Part shown: one piece after another, positions 8,341 to 16,971 of the stretch
Position numbering within the stretch: position 1 is the stretch's first letter
Layout: each line of letters opens with the position of its first letter
DNA from: Herbaspirillum sp. SJZ107
GTDB lineage: Bacteria; Pseudomonadota; Gammaproteobacteria; Burkholderiales; Burkholderiaceae_D
Direction of reading: 5' to 3'
NCBI RefSeq assembly: GCF_006715485.1
Contig: NZ_VFNH01000002.1
Location: forward strand, 434,001 to 498,000
DNA length: 64,000 nucleotides
The notes under the pieces: generated by a model
Told to the model about the DNA's origin: nothing
Seen by the model: only the letters and a program-made list of their open reading frames with translations
The model's database searches: none
Translations under genes and position numbers: made by a program

Positions 8341-9150
8341 GTGAACGCATCCGATGTGAAACCTCATATCGTCGTCGACCGGGTCGGCAAGGTGTTCGAC
8401 AGCGAGGGCCGCCGGATGGTGGCGCTGCAGGACATCAGCCTCGCCGTCCCGCGCGGCCAGTTCGTGTGCCTGCTCGGCCCCTCCGGCTGCGGCAAGTCGA
8501 CGCTGCTGAACGCGATCGCCGGCTTCGCGCCGCCGACCAGCGGCAGCATCCTGGCCGACGGCGTGCCGGTGGCCGGACCGGGCCCCGAGCGCGGCATGGT
8601 GTTCCAGGAATATGCGCTGTTCCCGTGGATGACGGTGGAGCAGAACGTCGGCTTCGGACTCGAGATCAAGGGCATGAAACGGCCCCGCATCAGCGACCGC
8701 GTGGCCGGCTTGCTGCGCCTGCTGTCGCTGGAAGACTTTGCCAAGCGCTATCCGAAGGACCTGTCGGGCGGCATGCGCCAGCGCGTCGCCATCGCGCGCG
8801 TGCTGGCGCTGGATTCGCCGATCATGCTGATGGACGAACCCTTCGGCGCGCTGGATGCGCTGACCCGGCGCAACCTGCAGGACGAGCTGCTGCGCCTGTG
8901 GGCCGAGTTGAAGAAGACCGTGATCTTCGTCACCCACAGCATCGAGGAAGCGATCTACCTGGCCGACCGCATCGTGGTGATGACCTACCGGCCGGGCACG
9001 GTCAAGCGCGACCTGCTGGTCGAACTGCCGCGCATGCGCGACCCGAGCGCGCCGGAATTCAATGCGCTCAAGCGCGAGCTGGGGCAACTGGTGATGGAGG
9101 AGCAGCAGCGGCATCATGAGGCGGAGATCAGAAGCGCCGCCGTCGACTAG
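8341..9150 (+). CDS. ABC transporter ATP-binding protein, NitT/TauT (SsuB/TauB-like) family
   Basis: 269 residues, the energy-coupling subunit of the importer. Walker A is LGPSGCGKST, the Q-loop is MVFQEYALFPWM, the signature is LSGGMRQRV, Walker B is IMLMDEPFGALDAL and the switch His is in FVTHSIEEA. The GTG start lies one base after the permease stop, so translation is probably coupled. With the two preceding genes it makes a complete importer. Substrate unknown: sulfonate, taurine, nitrate and pyrimidine-type ligands are all used by this family. Confidence 0.92.
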   Translation: MNASDVKPHIVVDRVGKVFDSEGRRMVALQDISLAVPRGQFVCLLGPSGCGKSTLLNAIAGFAPPTSGSILADGVPVAGPGPERGMVFQEYALFPWMTVEQNVGFGLEIKGMKRPRISDRVAGLLRLLSLEDFAKRYPKDLSGGMRQRVAIARVLALDSPIMLMDEPFGALDALTRRNLQDELLRLWAELKKTVIFVTHSIEEAIYLADRIVVMTYRPGTVKRDLLVELPRMRDPSAPEFNALKRELGQLVMEEQQRHHEAEIRSAAVD

Positions 9151-9205
9151 CTTTCCCTTCTGGCAACCCATCCCCCCGCTGCCGGGATGGTGTAGACTCG
9201 CCCCT

Positions 9206-10006
9206 ATGCAAACCACCTTATTCATTGCCGCTGCCATCCTGTACGCGGTATGCGCCCTGCTGCCGTCGAAGCGGGGCGCCGCCATTTCGGGCGTGACGGC
9301 CGTGGCCTGGGCGCTGCATGGCGCGGCGCTGCTGCCGGACACGGTGTCGAACGGCACGCTGCGCGTCGGCTTCGCTTTCATGCTGTCGGCGGCGCTGTGG
9401 GTCTCGGTCGCCGCCTACTGGCTCGAGAACCGCAATTTCGCGCTGGACGGCCTGCGCCGCATGGTGATGCCGTTCGCGGCCGTCGCCGCGGTGCTGCCGC
9501 CGCTGTTCCCGGGCACGCTGATGCCGGTGCAGGCCGAGTCGCCCGCCGTCTGGCACGTCGTGGTCGCCGTGATGGCCTACAGCACGCTCACCATCGCCGC
9601 CTTCCACGCGGTGCTGATGGCGCTGCAGGAGGCGCGCCTGCACACCCGCAGCGCCAAGCCCGGCTTCCTGGGCGTCGCCATCGACCAGCTGCCGGCCCTG
9701 CTGACCATGGAAAAGCTGCTGTTCCGGATGATCTCGATCGGTTTCATCCTGCTCAGCCTGACCGTGCTGTCGGGGATCGTGTTCTCCGAACAGCTGTTCG
9801 GCAAGGCGCTGCGCTGGGACCACAAGAACGTGTTCGCGCTGCTGTCCTGGCTGCTGTTCGCGTCGCTGCTGGCCGGACGCCGCTGGCGCGGCTGGCGCGG
9901 CAAGACCGCGCTGCGCTTCACGCTGGCCGGCTTCGCCACGCTGGCGCTGGCCTACGTCGGCAGCCGTTTTGTCTTTGAAGTCGTTTTACACAGGGGGTTC
10001 ATATGA
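9206..10006 (+). CDS. CcsA/YpjD-like cytochrome c assembly membrane protein
   Basis: 266 residues, integral membrane protein of the cytochrome c assembly (CcmC/CcsA) superfamily. About eight hydrophobic segments are visible. The conserved C-terminal feature LRWDHKNVFALLSWLLFASL, with the DHK core, is typical of the YpjD/CcsA-like proteins found beside ffh in Proteobacteria. The start at ATG 9206 fits the first membrane segment (LFIAAAILYAVCALL); the upstream 30 codons overlap the ABC ATPase gene and look non-coding. The exact biochemical role of this subgroup is not settled; haem handling is inferred from the family. Confidence 0.85.
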   Translation: MQTTLFIAAAILYAVCALLPSKRGAAISGVTAVAWALHGAALLPDTVSNGTLRVGFAFMLSAALWVSVAAYWLENRNFALDGLRRMVMPFAAVAAVLPPLFPGTLMPVQAESPAVWHVVVAVMAYSTLTIAAFHAVLMALQEARLHTRSAKPGFLGVAIDQLPALLTMEKLLFRMISIGFILLSLTVLSGIVFSEQLFGKALRWDHKNVFALLSWLLFASLLAGRRWRGWRGKTALRFTLAGFATLALAYVGSRFVFEVVLHRGFI

Positions 10007-10296
10007 TGCGACTGATCGTCTGGATCGCAGTCGCCATCCTGGTGATCTGGGCCGTGCGCAGCAAGGTGCGCGCGATGATGGCGCCGTACCGGGAAGGTTT
10101 TGCTCCTGGAGCCGCTCCCAACCGTAACCAGGGGCGGCCGCAGGACGCCCGCCGCGTCCCCGACAACGCCGAGCGCATGTCCTGCTGCGCCGCCTGCGGC
10201 GTGTATTTCCCGTCGTCGGAAGCGGTGCGGGTGGACGGGCGCGACTATTGCAGTCCGGCGCACGCGCACCAGACGTCCCTGCACAAGGCCGGCTAA
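10003..10296 (+). CDS. PP0621-type small membrane-anchored protein with Cys motif
   Basis: 97 residues: an N-terminal membrane segment (LIVWIAVAILVIWAV), a Pro/Arg/Gln-rich linker, and a C-terminal MSCCAACGVYFPSSEAV with a later YCSPAHAHQ. The Cys and His residues suggest a small metal-binding (zinc-ribbon-like) knuckle. It matches the PP0621-family proteins that often lie between ccsA-like and pilS genes. The ATG overlaps the stop of the preceding gene, with a GGGGGT ribosome site; a second ATG at 10006 is an alternative. Function unknown. Confidence 0.8.
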   Translation: MMRLIVWIAVAILVIWAVRSKVRAMMAPYREGFAPGAAPNRNQGRPQDARRVPDNAERMSCCAACGVYFPSSEAVRVDGRDYCSPAHAHQTSLHKAG

Positions 10297-10304
10297 GCGG
10301 CTGC

Positions 10305-12002
10305 ATGGCGCGCTGGCCGACCATCTCCGCCGGATCGCGGGCGACCTTCTGGCGCTCGCTGCAGACCTTCACCGTGACCCGCATCGTGATCACGGTGGTG
10401 CTGCTGCTGTACCTCAGCTTCGACGTCGGGCGCGCGCGCCTGGCCGGCAGCGGCTATGGCGAGACCTGCGTCATCTACGTCGCCGGCGCGCTGCTGTTCG
10501 CCTGGCTGGCGCGCTTCCGCCGGCGCCGCTTCCTGCTGCAGCTGAGCGCACAGGTGCTGGCCGACATCGGCTTCATTTCGCTGCTCTACCTGGCCGCCGG
10601 CGGCATGGCCAGCGGCTTCGGTCTGCTGTACCTGTTCCCGCTGGCCGGCGCCGCGATCCTGGCGCCGCTGCTGATGGCGCTGTTCTCGGCGGCGCTGGCG
10701 ACCCTGTTCGTGCTCGGCGACAGCGTCTGGCAGATCCTGCATTTCAACGATCCGCCGCTGATGCAGGCCGGGATGAGCGGCGCCGCCTTCTTCGCGCTGG
10801 TGCTGGTGGTGAACCGGCTGGCCGCCAAGCTGATCCGCCAGGAAGAGCTGGCCGCGCAGCGCGGCGCCGACCTGCGCATCCAGCAGGCGATCTACCGCAT
10901 CGTGGTCGACGACGTCGACGACGGCATCCTGGTGCTGGGGCGCGACGGCTTCGTCTTTGCCGGCAATCCGGCGGCGCGCCGCATGCTCGGGCTCGAGCTC
11001 GATACCGGTGAAGGAGAGGGCTTGACAGGTTTCCGCCTGGCCGAGGTGGCGGCGCTGGAACCGGTGGCGCACAGCTTCGAGACCTGGCTCGCCCAGGGCG
11101 GCGGCGACGGCATGGCGCCGCCCGATTTCGTGACCATCAAGCGCTGGCACGAACTGGACGGCGCGGTACGCGGCCGCCTCGACCAGCCGGTGCACCTGAA
11201 GCTGCGCTTCGCCAGCGTCGGCACGGCGGACGGCGCCGCCGACGGCGCGGTCGAGCGCAGCGTGATCTTCATGCGGGACGTCAGTGCCATCGAAAACCAG
11301 GCGCAGCAGCTGAAGCTGGCGTCGATGGGCCGGCTTACGGCCAGCATCGCCCACGAGGTCAGGAATCCGCTGTCGGCGATCGGCCACGCGACCTCGCTGC
11401 TGGCCGAAGACCTGCACGGGCCGGCCGAGAAGCGCCTGCTGCGCATCGTCAACGACAACGTGGTGCGCGTGAACCGCATGGTCGAGGACATCCTGAAACT
11501 GTCGCGCAAGGTGCAGCCGAACGGCACGCCGGTGGCCCTGGATGCCTTTCTGGCCGAGCTGCGCGCCGAATTCACGGAAACGCAAAAGCTGGCCGCCGAC
11601 ATGGTGTGGATTGGCGCGGCCGGCACAGGCGACAGCGGCGGCAGGAGCGTGCGCTTCGACAGCCTGCACCTGCGCGAAGTGCTGGTCAACCTGCTCGGCA
11701 ACGCCATCCGCTATGCCAGCGGCGCCGCGGCCAGCATCCGGGTGTTCCCGGTGCTGGACGCCACCGGCCGGGTCGAGCTGCACGTGCAGGACGACGGCCC
11801 CGGCATCACGCCGGAAGTGCGTGCCCACCTGTTCGAGCCCTTCTATACTACGTCCAGCAAGGGGACCGGCCTGGGCCTGTACCTGGCGCGCGAGCTGTGC
11901 CTGAACAACGGCGCCATGCTCGACTACGAATACCGGGCCGACGACAGTGCCGGCGGCGCGCCGGGCGGCCGCTTCGTGATCACCTTCGGGGCGTCCGCGT
12001 AG
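10305..12002 (+). CDS. pilS: Sensor histidine kinase PilS
   Basis: 565-residue membrane sensor kinase of the type IV pilus two-component system. Six hydrophobic segments at about residues 20-185 form the membrane sensor, as in Pseudomonas PilS, which senses pilin in the membrane. A PAS-like region follows (YRIVVDDVDDGILVLGRDGF). The phospho-acceptor is His350 in SIAHEVRNPLSAIGHA. The ATP-binding domain has DDGPGITPEVRAHLFEPFYT and GTGLGLYLARELC. The start is set at ATG 10305, eight bases after the stop of the preceding gene. Followed by pilR after 37 bases. Confidence 0.95.
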   Translation: MARWPTISAGSRATFWRSLQTFTVTRIVITVVLLLYLSFDVGRARLAGSGYGETCVIYVAGALLFAWLARFRRRRFLLQLSAQVLADIGFISLLYLAAGGMASGFGLLYLFPLAGAAILAPLLMALFSAALATLFVLGDSVWQILHFNDPPLMQAGMSGAAFFALVLVVNRLAAKLIRQEELAAQRGADLRIQQAIYRIVVDDVDDGILVLGRDGFVFAGNPAARRMLGLELDTGEGEGLTGFRLAEVAALEPVAHSFETWLAQGGGDGMAPPDFVTIKRWHELDGAVRGRLDQPVHLKLRFASVGTADGAADGAVERSVIFMRDVSAIENQAQQLKLASMGRLTASIAHEVRNPLSAIGHATSLLAEDLHGPAEKRLLRIVNDNVVRVNRMVEDILKLSRKVQPNGTPVALDAFLAELRAEFTETQKLAADMVWIGAAGTGDSGGRSVRFDSLHLREVLVNLLGNAIRYASGAAASIRVFPVLDATGRVELHVQDDGPGITPEVRAHLFEPFYTTSSKGTGLGLYLARELCLNNGAMLDYEYRADDSAGGAPGGRFVITFGASA

Positions 12003-12039
12003 ACCGCCGTATATATATTAGAGAGTCTGGGAACAAAGC

Positions 12040-13548
12040 ATGAGTGCACCGCGGATTTTGGTGGTCGACGACGAGGCGGATCTCCGCGAACTGCTCGAGA
12101 TCACCCTGCTCAAGATGGGCCTGGACGTGGACAGCGCCGCCACCGTGCGCGAAGCGCGTTCGCTGCTGGCCGCGGCCACCTATGCGCTGGTGCTGACCGA
12201 CATGCGCCTGCCGGACGGACTCGGACTGGAACTGGTGCGCGAAGTGGCGGCCAGTTACCGCAGCACGCCGATCGCCGTGATCACCGCCTACGGCAGCGCC
12301 GAGAACGCGGTGGTGGCGCTGAAGGCGGGTGCCTTCGACTACGTGTCCAAGCCGGTGGTGCTGGACGACCTGCGCACGATGGTGCGCTCGGCCCTGAAGC
12401 TGTCCGACGGCGGCAGCGCGAAGCCGGCGGGGCAGGGCCTGGCACAAGGCACGGAACAGGGAACGTCGCGCCTGATCGGCCAGTCGCAGGCGATGCAGGC
12501 GCTGCGCGCCCAGATCGGGCGCCTGGCGCGCTCGCAGGCACCGATCGCCATCAACGGCGAGTCGGGCAGCGGCAAGGAACTGGCCGCGCGCGAGATCCAC
12601 GCGCAGAGCGCGCGTGCAAATAAACCTTTCGTGGCGGTGAACTGCGGCGCGATCCCGGAAGCGCTGATGGAGGCCGAGTTCTTCGGCTACCGCAAGGGCG
12701 CCTTCACCGGCGCCAGCGACGAGCGCGACGGCTTCTTCCAGGCCGCCAACGGCGGCACCCTGATGCTGGACGAAGTGGCCGACCTGCCGCTGGCGATGCA
12801 GGTGAAACTGCTGCGCGCGATCCAGGAGCGGCGCGTACGCAAGATCGGCGCCACCGCGGAGGAAGCGGTCGACGTGCGCATCATCAGCGCCACCCACAAG
12901 GATCTGGCGAAGCTGGTCGAGAACGGCCAGTTCCGCCAGGACCTGTTCTACCGCCTGAACGTGATCGAACTGACGCTGCCGCCGCTGCGCGAGCGCCTCG
13001 ACGACCTGCCCCTGCTGGTCGACGCCGTGCTGGCGCGGCTGGCCGGTCCCGGCGGCGCGCGCCTGGGGGAGGGCGTGCTGGCGGCGCTGCAGGGCTATGC
13101 CTTCCCCGGCAATGTGCGCGAGCTGGAAAACGTGCTGGAACGGGCGCTGGCGTTTGCCGACGATGGCGTGATCGAGGCCGGCGATCTGCTGCTGAAGGGT
13201 GCGCGCGTGGGGGAGGCGGCCACACCGGCCGCGCCCGGTGCGCCGCTTGCGGGGAGTCCGGCCGCAGCAGCTGCGGTGAATCCTGTGCCGGCGGCCGATG
13301 CCGTCCAGGCGGCACCTGCGGGCAGTACGGCCGGCATCGCGGCACCGGAACCGGCAGCCACGCTCGGCGCCGGCGAGCTGCCCAGCAACCTGCCGGATTA
13401 CCTGAACCAGGTCGAGCGCGACATCATCCTGCGCGCGCTGACCCAGACCCAGTTCAACCGCACCCAGGCCGCCAGCCTGCTCGGCATCAGCGTGCGCCAG
13501 CTGCGTTACCAGATGCAGAAACTGAACATCAACGCGCCGGAACCTTGA
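12040..13548 (+). CDS. pilR: Sigma-54-dependent response regulator PilR
   Basis: 502 residues. Receiver domain at 1-120 with acidic pocket DD10-11 and phospho-acceptor Asp54 (LTDMRLPDG). AAA+ sigma-54 interaction domain with Walker A GESGSGKE, the GAFTGA loop (KGAFTGASDERDGFF), Walker B GGTLMLDEVADLPL, and an arginine finger region. A 70-residue Ala/Pro-rich linker precedes the C-terminal Fis-type helix-turn-helix (NRTQAASLLGISVRQLRYQM). By family knowledge it activates pilin transcription with RpoN when phosphorylated by PilS. The Ala/Pro linker is longer than usual. Confidence 0.96.
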   Translation: MSAPRILVVDDEADLRELLEITLLKMGLDVDSAATVREARSLLAAATYALVLTDMRLPDGLGLELVREVAASYRSTPIAVITAYGSAENAVVALKAGAFDYVSKPVVLDDLRTMVRSALKLSDGGSAKPAGQGLAQGTEQGTSRLIGQSQAMQALRAQIGRLARSQAPIAINGESGSGKELAAREIHAQSARANKPFVAVNCGAIPEALMEAEFFGYRKGAFTGASDERDGFFQAANGGTLMLDEVADLPLAMQVKLLRAIQERRVRKIGATAEEAVDVRIISATHKDLAKLVENGQFRQDLFYRLNVIELTLPPLRERLDDLPLLVDAVLARLAGPGGARLGEGVLAALQGYAFPGNVRELENVLERALAFADDGVIEAGDLLLKGARVGEAATPAAPGAPLAGSPAAAAAVNPVPAADAVQAAPAGSTAGIAAPEPAATLGAGELPSNLPDYLNQVERDIILRALTQTQFNRTQAASLLGISVRQLRYQMQKLNINAPEP

Positions 13549-13942
13549 TCGTGCTCATGCGTTAGGCAGATGCTGTTGCCTTTTCGCCATCGCAGCATGC
13601 GAGCGGTCCCGGGCATGGCTGGTGCATGAAGCGCACCACGGTTGCGCCCTTAAAACGGGATGTTAGTGCTTGCTATCAGGCGGAGGCTTCATTGATCGGG
13701 CTTTAGCAAATGTCAAGCTCGGCACTAGAAAAAAATCCGCCGAGCAAATCTCATGAGCTCGCTTAATATCGACTACAATTAGGTTCTAACGCCGGTCCAT
13801 CACTATATCTAGTGGTCGGCGCCAGCAAGCAGAACAGTAGGAGCAGGGGCGCAACGAGCGTTTTCCAATCATGCGTCCCCGTTCACCATTCTCAAAAAGT
13901 TACTAGGTTGCCAACATTAATGGGTTGGCATCGGGAGCCCCA
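13549..13942 (+). other. 394-bp intergenic region before nrdA
   Basis: No convincing gene is present. The first half is GC-rich with small hairpins but no clear terminator for pilR. The second half is AT-richer and holds a TACAAT -10-like hexamer (13774-13779) and the NrdR-box-like palindrome at 13800-13815. The leader after that palindrome would be about 130 bases. Confidence 0.6.
13800..13815 (+). promoter_or_regulatory. Candidate NrdR box upstream of nrdA
   Basis: The core CACTATATCTAGTG is a near-perfect palindrome and matches the NrdR-box consensus (acaCwATATwGtgt type) closely. NrdR represses ribonucleotide reductase genes when dATP is high. NrdR usually binds two boxes about 31 bp apart; I could not find a good second copy by eye, so one weak or missing partner site has to be accepted. 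Confidence 0.62.
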
Positions 13943-16855
13943 ATGCAAACATCTTCGGCCATTTCCATCAATCCCAACGTCGCAACGACGGCCGGCAGCA
14001 GTGCCGCCGAGCTGGTCGCCAAGGGCGATTACCGCATCATCCGCCGCAACGGCGCCGTGGTGCCGTTCGAGCCGAACAAGATCGAGGTTGCGCTGACCAA
14101 GGCGTTCCTCGCCGTGAACGGCGAGAGCGGCCGTGAATCGGCACGCATCCGCGCGCTGGTCGGCGAGCTGACCACCAACGCGGTCGGGGCGCTGGTGCGC
14201 CGCCAGCCGAACGGCGGCACCTTCCATATCGAAGACGTGCAGGACCAGGTGGAATTGTCGCTGATGCGCTCGGGCGAGCATGACGTCGCGCGCGAATACG
14301 TGCTGTACCGTGCCAAGCGCATGGACGAGCGCCGCGCCGCCAAGGAAGCGTCGGGCGGTGCCCAGGTCGCTGTGCAGCAATTTACCGTGGTCGACGGCGG
14401 CGTGCGCCGCGCGCTGGACATGAACGAAGTGGCGAGTCTGATCAACGCCGCCTGCGCCGGCCTCGAAAAGCACGTCGACGCCGACGCCATCCTGGCCGAA
14501 ACCGTCAAGAACCTGTACGACGGCGTGCCGGTCGAAGAGCTGCACAAGTCGGCCATCCTGGCGGCCCGCGCACTGATGGAAAAAGACCCGGCCTACAGCC
14601 AGGTCACCGCACGCATCCTGCTGCACACCATCCGCAAGGAAGTGTTCGGCCACGAAGTGCCGCAAGCCGGCGCTGCCGCGGAATACGTCACCTACTTCCC
14701 GCAATACATCGCCAAGGGCATCGACGCCGAGCTGCTCGACGAAGAGCTGGGCAAGTTCGACCTGCAGAAGCTGGCCAAGGCGATCGTCGCCGACCGTGAC
14801 CTGCAGTTCGGCTACATCGGCCTGCAGACCCTGTACGACCGCTACTTCCTGCACATCCGCGAAACCCGCATCGAGATGCCGCAGGCCTTCTACATGCGCG
14901 TCGCCATGGGCCTGGCCCTGCGCGAGGAAAACCGCGAAGCGCGCGCGATCGAGTTCTACAACCTGCTGTCGAGCTTCGACTTCATGAGCTCGACCCCGAC
15001 CCTGTTCAACTCGGGCACCCGCCGCTCGCAGCTGTCGTCGTGCTACCTGACCACCATCAGCGACGACCTGGAAGGCATCTACGACGGCATCAAGGAAAAC
15101 GCGCTGCTGTCGAAGTTCGCAGGCGGCCTGGGCAACGACTGGACCCCGGTCCGTGCGATGGGTTCGCGCATCAAGGGCACCAACGGCAAGTCGCAAGGCG
15201 TGGTCCCGTTCCTGAAAGTGGCGAACGACACCGCCGTGGCAGTCAACCAGGGCGGCAAGCGCAAGGGCGCGGTCTGCGGCTACCTGGAAACCTGGCACCT
15301 GGACATCGAGGAATTCCTCGACCTGCGCAAGAACACCGGCGACGACCGCCGCCGCACCCACGACATGAACACCGCGAACTGGATTCCGGACCTGTTCATG
15401 AAGCGCGTGATGGAAAAGGGCGCGTGGAGCCTGTTCTCGCCGTCGGAAGTGCCGGACCTGCACGACAAGGTCGGCAAGGCCTTCGAGGAAGCCTACCTGG
15501 GCTATGAAGCCAAGGCGGCGCGCGGCGAAATGACCGTGTACAAGAAAGTCGAAGCGCTCGACCTGTGGCGCAAGATGCTGTCGATGCTGTTCGAGACCGG
15601 CCACCCGTGGATCACCTTCAAGGACCCGTGCAACATCCGCTCGCCGCAGCAGCACGTGGGCGTGGTGCACTCGTCCAACCTGTGCACCGAGATCACGCTG
15701 AACACCAACGCCGACGAGATCGCCGTCTGCAACCTGGGTTCGGTCAACCTGCCGGCACACATGAAGGGCGACGGCCTGGATGCGGTCAAGCTGCAGAAGA
15801 CCATCCGCACCGCGATGCGCATGCTGGACAACGTGATCGACATCAACTACTACGCCGTCGACAAGGCCCGCAACTCGAACCTGCGCCACCGTCCGGTCGG
15901 CATGGGCATCATGGGCTTCCAGGACTGCCTGCACATGATGCGCGTGCCGTTCGCCTCGGACAAGGCCGTGGAGTTCGCCGACCGCTCGATGGAAGCCGTC
16001 TGCTACTACGCCTACCTGGCGTCGACCGAGCTGGCCGAGGAACGCGGCCGTTACGAGTCGTACGAAGGTTCGCTGTGGAGCCGTGGCATCCTGCCGCAGG
16101 ATTCGATCAAGCTGCTGGCGGAAGAGCGCGGCGGCTACCTCGAGCAGGACACCTCCGAGACCATGGACTGGAGCCTGATCCGCAGCCGCGTGAAGCAATT
16201 CGGCATGCGTAACTCGAACTGCGTGGCGATCGCCCCGACCGCGACGATCTCGAACATCATCGGCGTGTCGGCCTGCATCGAGCCGACCTTCCAGAACCTG
16301 TACGTGAAGTCGAACCTGTCGGGCGAATTCACCGAGATCAATTCCTACCTGGTGCGCGACCTGAAGGCGCGCGGCCTGTGGGACGAGGTCATGATCAACG
16401 ACCTGAAATACTTCGACGGCTCGCTGTCGCGCATCGACCGCGTCCCGCAAGACCTGCGCGACATCTACGCGACCGCCTTCGAAGTCGAGCCGAAGTGGCT
16501 GGTGGAAGCCGCCTCGCGCCGCCAGAAGTGGATCGACCAGGCCCAGTCGCTGAACATCTACATGGCCGGCGCCTCGGGCAAGAAGCTGGACGAAACCTAT
16601 AAACTGGCCTGGCTGCGCGGCCTGAAGACGACCTACTACCTGCGTACCATTGCGGCGACGCACATGGAGAAGTCGACCACCCGTACCGGCGCGCTGAATG
16701 CGGTGCCGGTGGATGGCGGCCTGTCGGCGGCCCCGGCAGCAGCGGCAGCGGCTCCAGTCGCGGCGCCGGCAGCATCGGCGGATATCGTCGAAGGCGCCGC
16801 GTGCTACCTGCGTCCGGGCGATGCCGGTTTCGACGAGTGCGAAGCCTGCCAGTAA
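13943..16855 (+). CDS. nrdA: Class Ia ribonucleotide reductase, alpha subunit
   Basis: 970 residues. Reduces ribonucleoside diphosphates to deoxy forms, using the radical delivered by NrdB. An N-terminal ATP-cone (YRIIRRNGAVVPFEPNKIEV) should bind dATP/ATP for overall activity control; a second cone-like segment follows at about residues 145-240. Active-site elements: SSCYLTTISDD (first redox Cys), SSNLCTEITL (the N-x-C-x-E radical/general-base triad), CNLGSVNLPAH (second redox Cys). The tail ends in DECEACQ, a CxxC pair that re-reduces the active site. ATG 13943 is preferred over an upstream TTG (13925) because a GGGAG ribosome site sits just before it. In operon with nrdB despite a palindromic repeat between them. 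Confidence 0.96.
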   Translation: MQTSSAISINPNVATTAGSSAAELVAKGDYRIIRRNGAVVPFEPNKIEVALTKAFLAVNGESGRESARIRALVGELTTNAVGALVRRQPNGGTFHIEDVQDQVELSLMRSGEHDVAREYVLYRAKRMDERRAAKEASGGAQVAVQQFTVVDGGVRRALDMNEVASLINAACAGLEKHVDADAILAETVKNLYDGVPVEELHKSAILAARALMEKDPAYSQVTARILLHTIRKEVFGHEVPQAGAAAEYVTYFPQYIAKGIDAELLDEELGKFDLQKLAKAIVADRDLQFGYIGLQTLYDRYFLHIRETRIEMPQAFYMRVAMGLALREENREARAIEFYNLLSSFDFMSSTPTLFNSGTRRSQLSSCYLTTISDDLEGIYDGIKENALLSKFAGGLGNDWTPVRAMGSRIKGTNGKSQGVVPFLKVANDTAVAVNQGGKRKGAVCGYLETWHLDIEEFLDLRKNTGDDRRRTHDMNTANWIPDLFMKRVMEKGAWSLFSPSEVPDLHDKVGKAFEEAYLGYEAKAARGEMTVYKKVEALDLWRKMLSMLFETGHPWITFKDPCNIRSPQQHVGVVHSSNLCTEITLNTNADEIAVCNLGSVNLPAHMKGDGLDAVKLQKTIRTAMRMLDNVIDINYYAVDKARNSNLRHRPVGMGIMGFQDCLHMMRVPFASDKAVEFADRSMEAVCYYAYLASTELAEERGRYESYEGSLWSRGILPQDSIKLLAEERGGYLEQDTSETMDWSLIRSRVKQFGMRNSNCVAIAPTATISNIIGVSACIEPTFQNLYVKSNLSGEFTEINSYLVRDLKARGLWDEVMINDLKYFDGSLSRIDRVPQDLRDIYATAFEVEPKWLVEAASRRQKWIDQAQSLNIYMAGASGKKLDETYKLAWLRGLKTTYYLRTIAATHMEKSTTRTGALNAVPVDGGLSAAPAAAAAAPVAAPAASADIVEGAACYLRPGDAGFDECEACQ

Positions 16856-16864
16856 ATTATGATC

Positions 16865-16941
16865 CGTCATCCCCGCGAAGGCGGGGATCCAAGTTCGTGG
16901 CAAACCACCAAACTTGGGCTCCCGCCTCCGCGGGAGCGACG
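16865..16941. repeat. Dispersed palindromic repeat, copy 1 (between nrdA and nrdB)
   Basis: Imperfect inverted repeat of 77 bases: each arm contains its own small hairpin (CCCCGCGAAGGCGGGG on the left, CTCCCGCCTCCGCGGGAG on the right) followed or preceded by CCAAGTT / AACTTGG. The same architecture recurs at 55264-55348 and, as a half unit, at 43433-43460. This is the form of REP/BIME-like elements. Confidence 0.75.
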
Positions 16942-16971
16942 TTTTTAAGCAAACAATAGAAGGAACTCATC

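Noticed and set aside
13925-13942. TTG start for nrdA six codons upstream
   Set aside because: The ATG at 13943 has the better-placed GGGAG ribosome site.
13892-16903. 1003-codon open frame on the minus strand opposite nrdA
   Set aside because: It mirrors nrdA exactly, has no ribosome site or family motif, and its His/Val/Gln-rich composition is the usual antisense shadow of a GC-rich gene.
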